Shown piece by piece: positions 41,637 to 53,200 of a stretch of DNA of 62,999 nt. The notes below the pieces were generated by a model, which had not been told where the DNA came from, did no database searches, and saw only the letters and a list, made by a program, of their open reading frames with translations. Within the stretch, counting starts at the first letter, position 1. Each line of letters starts with the position of its first letter. The DNA comes from Fragilaria crotonensis. Lineage: Eukaryota; Bacillariophyta; Fragilariophyceae; Fragilariales; Fragilariaceae. Where the stretch lies: assembly GCA_022925895.1 (NCBI GenBank), contig JAKSYS010000350.1, forward strand, positions 1 through 62,999. Direction: 5' to 3'. A program made the position numbers and the translations under genes.

Positions 41637-43318
41637 ATGTACGGCACTGCAGGGATGAATGCTCGAGTTATATATCGAAAAGATGAACTTAACGTGGAGG
41701 AGCTCGTAGCCCCCATGTATGCGATTCACAAGTCCGCGGTTAACCAAACGTATGCTTGGCGCATGGACAATCTACGCATCCTTCGCAAAGTGCACACAGA
41801 ACATGCAGCTGAGTGGCAGGAAGCCCTTCTGCAAGACCTCGGGAAACAGATGGTCGAGTCCTTTATGACAGAAATCAAGCTCAATCTTGCTGAGATTGAT
41901 TACTTCTTGAGCAAGCTTAAGTCGCTAATGAAGCCAACACAAGCATCATCAATGGGATACAACCTCCCTTGCTTCGCTCAGGTGCAGGATGTGCCCCTCC
42001 GACCCCCCGCTGTCCTCATCATTGGACCCTCCAACTATCCTCTACAACTTACACTCTCTGTTGCTGCAGGAGCTCTTGCTGCGGGCAACCCAGTCGTGAT
42101 CAAGCCATCGGAACTGACACCAGCCGTTTCTGAACTAATGGCCAAACTCTGTTCCAAATACTTTTCGCCTGGCTGTCTTCAGGTGGTACAAGGAGGTCGA
42201 GAAGTGGTAACACCATTGCTGCAACATGAGTGGGCGAAGATTGCATTTACTGGCTCGGAACGTGTTGGCAAGATCGTTGCCGAAGCGGCAAGCAAAACAC
42301 TGACACCGGTGTTATTAGAGTTGGGAGGAAAGTCTCCATGCTACGTCGATGAACACGCTCCTGCAAACATCAGACTTGCCGCCCAACGCATTATTTGGGG
42401 TAAGACACTGAATAGTGGTCAAACGGTGAGTTTCGAGTGTGAAGTTATTACTTCGCTATGGTGTACGTTTTCCTCACAATGCTTGTGCCCTCCTGAATAG
42501 TGTGTCAGTCCAGACTATCTCATCGTTCATGAGACTCACTTAAAGGTGTTGTTAACGAACTTGAGCAAGCGATTCAAAGTCAATTTGGTCCCAACATTGA
42601 GAAATCCGAACTTGGTCGAATGGCGCAGGAAAGTCATGCCGAGCGTCATGTCGAGATGCTGCGGGAAGTAGAGTCTTTGAGTGGCTCGTGGGTCGTTGGT
42701 GGATCCGCCAAATGCAATCCCAGTGAGCGATTCACCTACCCTACGCTGGTTATAGATCCACCCCTTGGCTGCCGTTTGCTCACGGAGGAAATCTTTGGCC
42801 CGATCCTTCCCATTGTTCCTGTCAAGTCTCGCAAAGAAGCCAAAGACTTTATCAACTCCATGCCTGGAATCCCGCTCTCCATGTACGTCTTCACTAGTAA
42901 GGATTCTGTGTTTCGCGAAATGATTAGCGAATGCCGCGCGGCTTCCGTCGTGAGGAACGATGTGGTGATACACTTTGGCAATCCGCATTTGCCAATGAGT
43001 GGTTTGGGATCTTCTGGGTATGGCAGCTATCACGGTATTCATAGCTGGAGGTGCTTTACACACTCACAGTCTCAAGTCTACCGTCCTTGCTTTTCCTTTG
43101 CTGATTTTGGACTCGTTCGGTATCATCCGTACGGAAAGATCAAGGAGAAGCTGGTCATGATACTCACAGACTTGCCTGCGTTGCCTCCGTTGCATATTCG
43201 ATTTTGGTCCATCCTCGCGGTTTCCGTGTATGCTGTTCTCTCGGTGGATCACCTTCGCTACGGATTGGCTGATTGCATGGCGTTTGCTGTTGATTGGTTG
43301 AGACGACCCGTGAATTGA
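41637..43318 (+). CDS. Fatty-aldehyde-type aldehyde dehydrogenase (ALDH3 family), membrane-anchored
   Basis: NAD(P)-dependent oxidation of long-chain aldehydes to acids is the expected reaction. Exon 1 (41637-42425) has the coenzyme-binding half: VLIIGPSNYPLQLTLS, AAGNPVVIKPSELTP, ITFTGSERVG-like IAFTGSERVGKIV, and VLLELGGKSP with the general-base Glu. A 75-bp GT-AG intron (42426-42500) separates NSGQT from CVSPDYLIV, so the catalytic Cys is the first codon of exon 2. Coding then shifts frame near 42540 (one base appears lost) and continues to 43318 with LTEEIFGPILPIVPVKS and NPHLPMSGLGSSGYGSYHG. A hydrophobic C-terminal segment (IRFWSILAVSVYAVLSV) suggests tail anchoring, as in fatty aldehyde dehydrogenases of ER and peroxisome. 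The start may instead be the second Met (MNARVIY). Confidence 0.85.
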
Positions 43319-43492
43319 GCCACTCGGCGTCCCAACCTATCAATGGCATTATGGAGCAGAAACAATAATCGTACATTAGTGTTCATGGAAAAGTTGGCTC
43401 TAGTAGTTATCTCGTGAGTCCTACATGCACATCAGGTAAAATGGAATCTCCTGTTGGAGCCCTGCTGAAGGTCGGCTTCCAAGGACAGTCCC

Positions 43493-45880
43493 CTACTCTC
43501 GCGAGCTTTCAGAGTCGCTGTCCTCTTCATTCGCTTGATCCCTATCGCCGAGCAACAACTTTTTGTATTGCTCTTCTGATATCTTTTTCCCGCGCAGCTT
43601 CTTGTAGAGTCTCTCTTCTTTTGCCAACTCGTCCCACTCATCAAAGATTTGTGCCTGTCGGCCTCGCTTCTTTTTCGGATTTCGACCCTTGGCGAGCTCT
43701 CCTTCACGCTTGTCCTTGGCCCGCTGAAGGAGTTCAGCTTTTTTCTGCTCTGCCTTGATTTGCTTCGCATTCTTGCCTCCCGCTGCCAATTCGGCAGCCA
43801 ACCGTGCTTGCCGGGCCGCTTCTCGCACCTTGTCTTTGAAGGGAATGCCGTGAATGTTCACTTCCGGTCCAGCGGGTGTGAAGTTTGGAAGTTCCTTCTT
43901 ATCGCGAAGCTCTGGCATTTTGGGCAATCGGAGGAGACTAAAGGCTGTCGCCAACGTCCCAAGATCAAGGGATGCAAACCTGAAGGTTAGAATTGATAGT
44001 TAGATTGAATTGTCTGGTCTCTGGGTTTCAGCACATTCATGAACGAGGATGGCAGAGAATATGAGCCCAAGGAGAACTACTGATTTCTCCCCCGCGTACG
44101 GTTTGGTTTGGCATTCGACGGATCAATCCAAGCACTATCGCGAGCAGGTCTGATCTATTTTAGTTCTGGCCCACAGCACATTGGCAGCAAGTCCGTCCAT
44201 TGCAGTACAAACGATTAGCAACAATGACACGTACCGAAAAATAAAAGCGCAGGTGTGTTCTTTGTACGCTCGAATGAAAGATGTGAATGCCTTGGTTCCC
44301 TTTTCCAGGATATCACGATCCTCTAGGCATAAATCACGAACTTTTTCCAGCATGTCAGGCAAGGGCTCTCCGCACGAGTCTCTCACCACAACCTTGCCGC
44401 GTTTTAGCACGTCGCCTTCCTCTGTGACGGAAGGAACGCACTTTTCACTGTTTGGAAGTGGCGACAGTGGGACTTTGCGATTCTGCAAGAGATCAATGTA
44501 ACTTTCTTCCTTGGGCGCCAAAAATAGCAAACTAGATCCTGTTCTACCTGCGCGTGCGGATCGACCAACACGATGAACAAAGGAGGAAGGTTCCTTGGGT
44601 GCATCAAATTGAACCACCCAATTAACATCAGAAACATCCAACCCGCGAGCAGCCACATCTGTACAGAAGAGGACACCGCATGTTTCACGAAATCGCTCCA
44701 TTGTTTTTTCTCTTCGCTTCTGGACCAACTTCCCATGAAGCATCTCAATGTTGAGATCGTCTTTCAATAACAATTGCAAAGCCGAGCCCCAGAATTCTAC
44801 GCATGCACAGGTAAGGAAAAAGACGATAATCCTCTCGCCCTTGTGGGATTGCAGAAAGGCTACGAGTCGAGTGAGCTTTTGATCCATTGGAGTAATCAAG
44901 TAGTAGTTCGTCAAAGACGTCGGAGTCGCCTGTTCGGACAGTTCTTGTTGCGCAAGCGGTTGATTGGTTGCCGCAATTGCTACACTGACGAGAACAGGAT
45001 TGCGCATTCCTGCGCGCTTCATGAGTTCCTTCATGCTTCTTGTGCCCGTTGTTGTCTTTTGTGAGGTTCCAGTTGCAGAAAACAACCCCGTTCGTCTCAT
45101 TCGCGGAAGACGTGCTAGGATCGTGCTCAGTGTTTGGTCAAAGCCCATGTCAAGCAAGACATCGGCTTCATCCAACACCAAGACCTCTAATTCAGACACA
45201 TCCATCCCGTCGTATCTTGTCAACACGTCTTCCAATCTGCCAGGTGTCGCCACAACAATGTCGTTGGCTTCCTTGGCAAAAATTCTTAAATCATCCTTGG
45301 CATCTCCATGACCACCAACCAGAAGCAGTGGATGTTGCAACGATACGTACTGACAAACTTCTTTCGCCACGTTGAAGGTCTGTTGTGCCAACTCCCTTGT
45401 GGGCGATAGGATAATGGCCCCCACTTGATTGGCCTTCAACACTGTGACACGACGCAACAACATTTCGACAATGGGAATGACAAAGGCAAGTGTCTTTCCA
45501 GATCCCGTAACGGCTTGCACTGCAACATCCTTGTTTGTGAGAAACAGAGGGATAGTGGCTGCTTGAACAGGCGTCATAGTGTCGAATGACTTCGACTTGA
45601 GGTATTCCAAAATGCCGTCCGACAGGCGCGGGACGATGGAATCAAAGGAGTCAGGACGCAGCTTGATAATCTCCAGTGGTTTGTCTTTCGCAACACTCTT
45701 CTTTGCAGGGTTTTTCAAAGGCAACTCATTCCTTGGATCACCAACATCACCCTCGTGTGCTCGTTCATCGTCGTCGTCGTCCACTTGCTGTTCCCCCTCA
45801 GTTTTGGGAGGAAGATGCGCCGGCTTTGTCTCCTTCTTCTTCGCAATTTGCTTGTTAACGTTCTTGCTCTTCTTACCCAT
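43493..45880 (-). CDS. SPB4: DEAD-box RNA helicase, SPB4/DDX55 type
   Basis: The ATP-dependent RNA helicase acts in nucleolar maturation of the large ribosomal subunit. Exon 1 runs 45880-44235; a 255-bp GT-AG intron (44234-43980) splits an Arg codon between FIFR and FASLDLG; exon 2 ends at 43493; 710 residues in all. Motifs in order: FDTMTPVQAATIPLF (Q), AVTGSGKT (I), PTRELAQQ (Ia), VATPGRL (Ib), VLDEAD (II), FSATG (III), DVAARGLDV (V), HRVGRSARAGRTG (VI). The C-terminal block KAFTSFIRAYKEHTCAFIFR joined to LLRLPKMPELRDK, IPFKDKVREAARQ and a Lys-rich tail is characteristic of SPB4/DDX55 rather than other DEAD-box proteins. It is convergent with the ALDH gene and divergent from RNase H2A. Intact and complete. 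Confidence 0.92.
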
Positions 45881-46242
45881 TCTTCAATTACCTATCAGCC
45901 TGCTAAATTGTCGAATCCTTTCACTAGAAGGGCAGAAGCAACAATGAGCCTAACGAGGCGATCGATTTTTCATGTGAGTTTGAGCTTTGGTTGGCGAGGA
46001 ACCCATGGTCTGTCCATTACCCTCCGAGTGCAGTAAAACGTACGGTATACCAGGTACGGTGCGCCTTGCCGGATGACAAGCAAGTCGAATGAGTCGATTG
46101 AGCAAGGGCGCGCCATAATTAATGATCGAAGCGGTTTCAGAACTCATCCCTTCTACCAACCTTTTCAGCCACCTGCACGGTGCAAGTGACATGTCGACAA
46201 GACTCATGCACAACACGACTTTATCACCTCACACCTCAGAAC
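45881..46242. promoter_or_regulatory. Divergent promoter region of the helicase and RNase H2A genes
   Basis: The 362 bp between the two start codons must contain both promoters, since the genes point away from each other. No TATA-like or initiator element can be assigned with confidence; the region is near average in base composition. Confidence 0.4.
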
Positions 46243-47346
46243 ATGACGCTCGATAAAGTACCAAAAACGACCCGAGAAGAAACCCGTGGAGCCATCGAAG
46301 ACCTCATTCATGGTCCTCGCCCCGTCTCGGTTGGACCCTTGCTGGTATCTGACCTCCCTCCCAATCACAAAACCAAGTCTGTCATCATGGGAATCGACGA
46401 AGCCGGTCGAGGCCCCGTCCTGGGTCCCATGACCTACGCTGCCGCCTATTGGGAGGATGGCATTGAAATTCCAAAGGGTTACAACGATTCGAAACAATTG
46501 ACCCCCGACATGCGCGACAAACTCTTCGCCGCCACTGTTGCCGATCCGAACATTGGCTTTGTCATCCGAGTCCTGCACGCGAAGGAAATCTCCCAAAACA
46601 TGCTGCGCAAGAATGATCCCTACAATCTCAATGCCATGAGTCATGATGCTGCCATGCAAATGGTGCAATGCGTCATTGATGCAGGTGTTACAATATCGAA
46701 ATGCTACATTGATACAGTTGGGAGAGAAGAAACCTACAAGGCGCGACTCGATCGAGTCTTTAGCGGCAGTGGCATTGAGTTTGTCGTGGAGAAAAAGGCA
46801 GATGCGAAATACGTACAATGTTCTGCGGCATCAGTTTGTAAGTGTGTGACTTGTACAAAACAACCATATGTATTACTCGCAAAACCTGACTCTTTATACT
46901 TCACTCATGGAATTTGCTACTCGCTCTCGTTGACTCTCTCTCTCTCCTCTCTCTCTCTGTTTCTGAATTCGTCCATTACTATACTAGTGGCCAAGGTGAC
47001 ACGCGATCGCATCGTTGAAAACTGGAAATTCACGGAACGTCATTTCCAAGCCGATCTGGATTATGGCAGTGGCTACCCAAGCGATCCAAAGTGCAAGGCC
47101 TGGATGGCCCGCAACATGGAGGACAAACTATTCTGCTATCCAGATTTGGTGCGATTCAGTTGGGGGCCTGTCAAGGACGCCTGTAAGGATAAGGGCATCA
47201 AGGTGGAATGGGAAGCCGACGAAGAAGACGAACAGCAGGGAGCAATGCTGGCTTTTGTGTCCGGCGCACAGCTGACCAAAAGACCAAGGCTAGCGTATTT
47301 CGAGACCCACAAACTCAAGAGGGTCACCAAACTCGCGTCGAGATGA
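46243..47346 (+). CDS. RNASEH2A: Ribonuclease H2 subunit A (catalytic)
   Basis: The enzyme removes RNA from RNA-DNA hybrids and single ribonucleotides from DNA. From the ATG at 46243 the two exons (46243-46837, 46988-47346) give 317 residues, close to the ~300 of other eukaryotic subunits. The type 2 RNase H acidic quartet is visible: GIDEAGRGPVLGP (Asp52, Glu53), CYIDTVG (Asp157) and KADAKY (Asp187), with the GRG motif and AKVTRDR after the intron. The 150-bp intron begins GTAAGT, contains a pyrimidine run of CT repeats near its end, and is a multiple of three with no stop, so retention would add 50 residues. I prefer splicing because it joins SAASV to AKVTRDR, the conserved order. An upstream in-frame ATG at 46180 is less likely. 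Confidence 0.92.
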   Translation: MTLDKVPKTTREETRGAIEDLIHGPRPVSVGPLLVSDLPPNHKTKSVIMGIDEAGRGPVLGPMTYAAAYWEDGIEIPKGYNDSKQLTPDMRDKLFAATVADPNIGFVIRVLHAKEISQNMLRKNDPYNLNAMSHDAAMQMVQCVIDAGVTISKCYIDTVGREETYKARLDRVFSGSGIEFVVEKKADAKYVQCSAASVCKCVTCTKQPYVLLAKPDSLYFTHGICYSLSLTLSLSSLSLFLNSSITILVAKVTRDRIVENWKFTERHFQADLDYGSGYPSDPKCKAWMARNMEDKLFCYPDLVRFSWGPVKDACKDKGIKVEWEADEEDEQQGAMLAFVSGAQLTKRPRLAYFETHKLKRVTKLASR

Positions 47347-48232
47347 GGGCTTGAGCGACTGCGGAGCGAAAACGACTTGGTCAGCATGGTTCCAACAGAT
47401 TGTGAACCACACCAAGCGTTCCTTAAATTTGAAAACTAAATCGTATTATTTCATATCCACGACCCAGCGGTTCGGAGTATATCACCGTGCGGAATGGGAG
47501 GTCTTGTTCTACACTACTACTGCTCTCGTATGTTCATTTTGATTGATACCTGCACCTTGGACCGGAGTTTAGCACTCTGTAGTACCTGGTAAGATCCAAC
47601 CGACAACTGAAAAAAGGATATGGATTGTCCGCCAGTAGGGAATACAAACGCCATCGGAAAGATGCCTTAAGTGACCTCTCCGTGTTGAACGTCACCAAGG
47701 CCAACCCTGCAACGGCGACGTATCGCTGAGTCGGATATTGGCGAGGATTTGGAATGTGAGGCGGAGAAATGGATCCAACCGTTGGGTGCGCGGTGAACCT
47801 ACCATAGGCGACGAGTCTGACGAACAGGACCCGCTTTCTTCTCGATACAGACGCGCAGTTTGAGCGTGCCAAGTCTCTTTCTTTTTCACTCTTGGAATTG
47901 TTACCGCAATGCTGACGTCTGCAAAGGTGCTTCAGTCATTGTGAATAGTAAAACTTCAAGCAGCGACGAGGTCTCCATTGAGCTATCATATGGATGTGAG
48001 ATATGCTACACGTGAAAGTACTTACATCGTAAATCCAAGTTCTTAGAATAGCTCGCACCTGCTGCTGATGAGTTGGCCAAATAACTTCCTGGTCATCTGC
48101 AGAATTTTTAAAAGTTGTTTACTGTGTGATGTGGCGTCGTCCTTGCCCGGTTCGAACCTTCCGCCATCATTCGCCATCGGCATCCCCGGGTCACAACTTC
48201 ACTTCGTACTGCTAGCGATCCATCAGACAACC
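47347..48232. other. Intergenic; no supported gene
   Basis: Minus-strand open frames of 65-112 codons at 47534-47889 overlap one another and show no domain. No RNA gene recognised. Confidence 0.5.
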
Positions 48233-48652
48233 ATGATTGCCCGAGCAACGTTCACCCGAATTCGTGTCGGCGCTGTGCAGGCACGATTACTTTCCACACA
48301 AGGAGAAACGGCACTGCGAAAGTTTCAGCAGGTGATGCAGGAATATCGAATTGCAAAGTACGTGCCGCCCCGCCGATGAAGGAAATGATCCGAAGACGTG
48401 CGTATGAGAAAGCAATACTAACTCTCGCGTCCCCATTACAGTTACTCTCAATGTACTCCACGACGATTCAAGAAGGAAGTCGTAGCCGCTGCGAAGGATT
48501 CTGAAAACCGAATTGTTTTGGCGAATTTGCAAAAGGTCCTGAACAACATTGGTGCTGGTCAGAAAATGACCGATGAGGAATTGCAGCTCATTTTCGCCGA
48601 AGTTGGTGATGCTAATGGAATCCCTGCCGATCGACTGGCTACTTTGTTTTAA
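48233..48652 (+). CDS. Small mitochondrial-type protein, paralogue A
   Basis: Two exons (48233-48357, 48442-48652) separated by an 84-bp GT-AG intron encode 111 residues. The N-terminus MIARATFTRIRVGAVQARLL then STQGE is Arg-rich, amphipathic and lacks acids until Glu24, typical of a mitochondrial presequence. The mature part has ALRKFQQVMQEYRIAN, then RRFKKEVVAAAKDSEN, then LQKVLNNIGAGQKMTDEELQ and LIFAEVGDANGIPADRLATL, the last two reminiscent of the helix-loop-helix of EF-hand proteins without full calcium-ligand sets. Paralogue B lies 1.6 kb downstream with the same exon lengths and splice phase (both join AA to T/C to give Asn-Tyr). I do not recognise a characterised family; a small respiratory-complex or carrier-associated subunit is only a guess. 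Confidence 0.8.
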
Positions 48653-50251
48653 ACCTGACGAACCCGTGTCACCGTAATGCACTCGATAGACCGCCCATCG
48701 CCCTTGATAGACTCAAGCTAGACAAGACGCAACGCTACAGCGCATTAGACGCCGGAGAGGAACCTGTCAAAGTTTTCATCATGTAATTAGCATCTTTTTG
48801 ATTATGCATGTGATGGAATGAGTGCAGTTTGTAGCTTTCTACGACTCGCCGTGGGTATGATAGTAGTTCTGAATAAGAACTCCCCACATGAAGTCACCTA
48901 CGGTCACTTGAGAAGCACGTTGACCAACTACTTTTCGCAACATGCAACAAAAATGTGGTGATTGCAGGATTGATATCAAAGGCAAGGTCGTTCCTGTCAC
49001 TGGCAAAAAGGAAAATGCTGAAAGTCAATGCGATGACTTTGCGGTTCGCTTTCGTGAGAGCAGTGCGTGGGCGGTCAATACAGCGCTCTTGTTTTCAGTA
49101 TTCTTGTAAATAGTCTCGGCGCTGGAGAATGAAGCCATCAGTTCGCCCAAGTTATCATGGCTATCAATGATTGCTGTGCAAATGCAAAGCAAGAACATCA
49201 TGCAATGGCATTGTTCGCACTAGAGTATACCCCCAAGTGGATGCAAATGCATTGACGTTGTGTTCTCATTCTAGTGAGCAGCTTACTCGACGGCCTTGAG
49301 AGAGTTCCAGGGATCGTTCACCAGCGAGTTTTCTAACTATGAAACTGAAAAGCCACCCTAATTGCCGCGGCTAATACTCAGGATAGCCATCCTATTGTTG
49401 CGTCGTTGATAGTTGATGTCACACGCACCCCCGCCTCAAGACGAATGCAAATGCATTGACATCGTTGTTCGCCTTCGTCTGAGTAGTGTATTCGGCAGCC
49501 TATGCACAGGTCATGGTCTTGTTCTTGGGAACCGTGAGGGCATCGGACCATGAAATTGCAATGCGCTTCTCATTCATTACCCCAACCACATAAGAAAGGG
49601 ATTAAACGTGAATACGACTGATGGACTGATCAATTGAGTCGTACTTCGATCCTGCCTCCACGACCACCACCGTCACACATGAATACCCCACGACGAAATA
49701 GAAGTGTCACATAAAAAAACATGACTTTTGGGAGTTCCCGAGTGTTCCCACTTCGTTCGTGAAGTGCACCACATCAGCGTTACGGCTTTACTCGACGTGT
49801 CAAGTGCGAAGGCCTCTCGCACCTCGCACTATGGCATTACGGTATCTACTCTAGTAGTGGTCTATTAGCAGTAGCATCTGAAATGATACGTGGTATTGGA
49901 GTATAGCAGTATAGCACATATCATACATAGCAGTATCAGAAATGACGGTATGACCATACACATGTATACTTGGATTTTGCTTGGACTGTCTTGCGCCGTT
50001 GCAGTTATCTGCCAGTTGGCCGGTAGGGATCGAGTTGAAATGACTCAATCACCGTGCGGGAATGAATCAATGACCCTCAACTCATGTTTGTCACCTCCAA
50101 CGGTGACGAAGTGACACCTCCAACGCCCTTCCCAGTCGCAAGACTGCTCAGGATTACCAAGTGTCAAAAATTTCACTTATCGGCATCAGACACTTCATCT
50201 AAACACGTTTTCATAAATTTCATCGACAACAGTACATCAATCATATCAACC
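48653..50251. other. Spacer between tandem paralogues; no supported gene
   Basis: 1.6 kb with no convincing open frame. Two passages (around 49195-49270 and 49435-49500) share AATGCAAATGCATTGAC-type words followed by TGTTCTC/TGTTCGC, suggesting an internal duplication. Confidence 0.5.
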
Positions 50252-50664
50252 ATGCTTGCACGAATTGCCATCACCCGCATGCCCTTCAACGCCATGACGG
50301 CCCGTCTCCTCTCAACCCAAGGAGAGTCAGCCATCCAAAAGCTTCGAGACGTAATGCAAGAATATCGCCTTGCGAAGTAAGTTTCACCGCGCACCTTTCA
50401 ATCATCTCAGTCTGGACTTCGAAGAGCAAAAGACTAACGCGCCATTTCTTCAGCTACACTCAGGAGACGCCTTTGCGTTTCAAGAAGGAGATTGTTGCTG
50501 CGGCCAAGGACGCTGAGAATCAAATCGACCTGGCGAGGCTGCAGAATGTCCTCAACAATATTGGTGCCAGCCAGAAGATAACTGGGGAGGAACTTCGTCT
50601 CATCTTTGCTGAAGTTGGCGACGCAGGTGCCATTCCAGCTGAACGCATGGTCCAGTTGTTGTAA
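50252..50664 (+). CDS. Small mitochondrial-type protein, paralogue B
   Basis: Two exons (50252-50376, 50454-50664; 77-bp intron) encode 111 residues, the same total and the same exon lengths (125 and 211 bases) as paralogue A. Compare MLARIAITRMPFNAMTARLL with MIARATFTRIRVGAVQARLL, and LQNVLNNIGASQKITGEELR with LQKVLNNIGAGQKMTDEELQ. The two are clearly the product of a local duplication that kept the intron. Differences concentrate in the presequence and in the last 15 residues (DAGAIPAERMVQLL). Function unknown; predicted mitochondrial by the Arg-rich leader. Confidence 0.8.
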
Positions 50665-51707
50665 GGAATTGTGGTTGCAGCACCTGCCCTGATCCAGCGA
50701 TGACTGGCCTAGAATCCATGCGAAGTTGCTATCGATGCCACGCGACAAGCTCCAGATTACGCCTCCAGACCAACATAGAATAGAAAATATAGATGTAGTA
50801 GAGAATAGAAGTAACACATATTCTCGGAGCAATGAAAAAAGTAGGTTCCGCGTTGCGACGCAACTGGAAGTGAAATATACAATCCGATATCCTGAATATC
50901 CGGTTATCCAAACCAGGTACAGCACTCCTCTCTCGACAGAAGCATACAACTTGAACTGAAGTTGGTTCAATAGTGCTCAATACTCCGGCGATGAGATCCA
51001 ACACAAGTGGGATTGACCAGCCAATGGACGGGGTTCAGGATGTCAACAAAATTAGACGGAGTGTCAACTCTGACCCTAAACCAACATACACGGAGTACAG
51101 GACTGGAGTACGGGGTTACCTGTTTACTAATTGTGCGGATACTGGAGTAGTCCCGTACTGTCAGACCCATCCCTGAATGCACCTATGACGTGCCTTGTGG
51201 ACCGGTTGAAGACTTAAAGCGCACGGAAGCAGAGTGACCAAGAATGAAGGTGCTGGGCGCCTGTCACGGCGTGGAGTAAACAGCTTCCCAAGATGCCTAT
51301 GGGACAGTACCGGTTTGCAACACAACATACCTGGTAGCTATAGATAATGATATAGTCACACCCTAGGGCCTAGGGTATCGAACGCTGTAGAGAATGCCAT
51401 TCGACACTGCCGGGGACTGGTAGGTGGTTTTAAGTGGGCACCCGCTACAGATGTCAATGGAGGTTCAAATTCCATCAAATACATATAAACTTGATGTACT
51501 TGAGCTCTCTCAATAGGTCGATCTGGGAGGTGGTGCTGCACTGAGGAATGCAGAGTTTGAAGGGCATCTCACTTTTGCGAAGCATTGTCGAATCAAAAAT
51601 GACCAGAATATCATTCGAGGAAAGTGACTGACTTTACAAATACACATTTAAATCCGATTATTTCCTTGATTATACGGAATCACTGAATACGTCAATAACT
51701 CAACAAC
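50665..51707. other. Intergenic; no supported gene
   Basis: About 1 kb with short open frames only. ATCCGATATCCTGAATATCCGG (50881-50902, imperfect dyad) is the only structured motif noticed. Confidence 0.45.
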
Positions 51708-52082
51708 TCAACAGGGGAACAAGCCCAAGTAACTCAATACTTCTTGAACCCTCGTGCAACTACTGGATGGTGCCGCAGTGGGCGATGGGGGCGCAGCAGG
51801 GTCCAATTGCACATTGTGCTTTTTCAAAGCTGCTTTGAAAACCGCTGAACCGAAGAACCACCAGGATAGAAAAAAAATCCCAAAAAGGATGATAAACATG
51901 ATAGACAGTGCTAGATAGATTTGCAGCTTGTCTTCGACCGACATGGGTTCTTCTTCTTCGTCGTCGGTGATGAGTTTGCGACGTTCCCTTGTCTTCGTAG
52001 GTGGAGAAATCGCCTTTCCTTTTCCGTCAACTTCGATCGTCTCGCCATAATCGACGTCTTTACGAGATGGGCTGTCAGTCAT
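51708..52082 (-). CDS. Small single-pass membrane protein, unknown function
   Basis: Starting at the ATG at 52082 (MTDSPSRKDVDYGETIEVDG) the product has 124 residues. A polar, Lys/Arg- and acid-rich head (DDEEEEPMSVEDK) precedes one long hydrophobic helix at about residues 55-80 (IYLALSIMFIILFGIFFLSW) and a short Pro/Ala/Ser-rich tail with two Cys. The acidic-then-hydrophobic layout would suit a tail-anchored or single-span organelle protein. The frame continues upstream to 52220, but those codons lack protein-like character. No family recognised; a real gene because of the coherent membrane layout, but without a second line of support. Confidence 0.5.
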   Translation of the reverse strand: MTDSPSRKDVDYGETIEVDGKGKAISPPTKTRERRKLITDDEEEEPMSVEDKLQIYLALSIMFIILFGIFFLSWWFFGSAVFKAALKKHNVQLDPAAPPSPTAAPSSSCTRVQEVLSYLGLFPC

Positions 52083-53020
52083 TTCTCCTTCCGAATGCGT
52101 CGGGCGAGGGCAGGAAAGAGGGAAGTCAAGTGTTCCGCACCAAGATAGGCTTAATGTCGCTGTGTGTGCACGTATCCCCCGAACGGTTACAGGCGCACTC
52201 CTGCAAATATGCGAACTCACAACTTCGTTCGGTTATATGTTTCCAACTGGATTTTGAGACGTGATTCTATGTACTGGCACAACGAACAGCGACAGAAGAC
52301 TGTATGCATACCGCTAGTATTGCAGTCGACTTCGTTCTTAGTTTTTCTACTGTACCGGTAGAGTGGTGTGTTAGCATACGCAGTATTCAGGATTCACTGA
52401 CGCATTACAGTATCATACTTGTACGAGCTCGTTAGGGTACTGTGCCCGTGTATGGGTATGATATACGATTTTTTATTCACAGTACTTGCACTATGCACTG
52501 TAGTATGCTCTACGGTAGATATGAAAGAACTAAGAGCATGCGCACCGGTACTCGAGTAGCTATTTTATAGCGTCTTTAGAAACTTAAGGTGTCTTTAGAA
52601 ACCTATTTTGGATATTTCGGAAATGTCCTGTGTGGGTCCTATGTCCTATCCCACACCCGTAACTTTATTTTTTCGTCAGATTCAAAAACTGGCGAGGACC
52701 CGTGCCGAAAATTACGAAGGTCTGACCCGCGCCCCGCGCCTAATTACGAAGTACTACTATGATCCATAGTTCACTCCGTTCTTATAATGGGCACTGTCGT
52801 CTCTCGAAGCATCTTGTCTCGAACTTTTATCATGAGTACTCTGTATCATACCAGGTACAATGTACCACTACAGGAGCAGGAAGGTCCGGCCAAAACAAGT
52901 TCTAGCCGTTAAGCTCCGTTACCGGAGTAATTCCACGTAGGCTGGCTTCCAATAACGTGTGTTGCGATATTTGTAGCTGGACCTGTTGATCCAAACGAGC
53001 CGGCAAGGTATTCTCATGCT

Positions 53021-53143
53021 AAGTGAAATTCCACTTACGGTCAGTGGAATTCCACTTACCGTAAGTGAAATTCCACTTACGGTAAGTGAAATTCCACTTA
53101 CCGTAAGTGGAATTCCACTGACCGTAAGTGAAATTTCACTTAC
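53021..53143. repeat. 21-bp palindromic satellite, block 1
   Basis: About six tandem 21-bp units, each made of two dyads: GTG(G/A)AATTCCAC and TTAC(C/G)GTAA. Variation is mostly at the first dyad (GGAATTCC, GAAATTCC, GAAATTTC). Because every unit is palindromic, the block looks alike on both strands. Confidence 0.9.
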
Positions 53144-53200
53144 ATAAAATGTCTTCATACGGATCTGCGTAGACGACACGTGTCTCTTTCGGATTGTGAG

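Noticed and set aside
51380..51480. Possible tRNA because of GGTTCAAATTCC
   Set aside because: No acceptor stem, D-arm or anticodon arm can be placed at the required distances.
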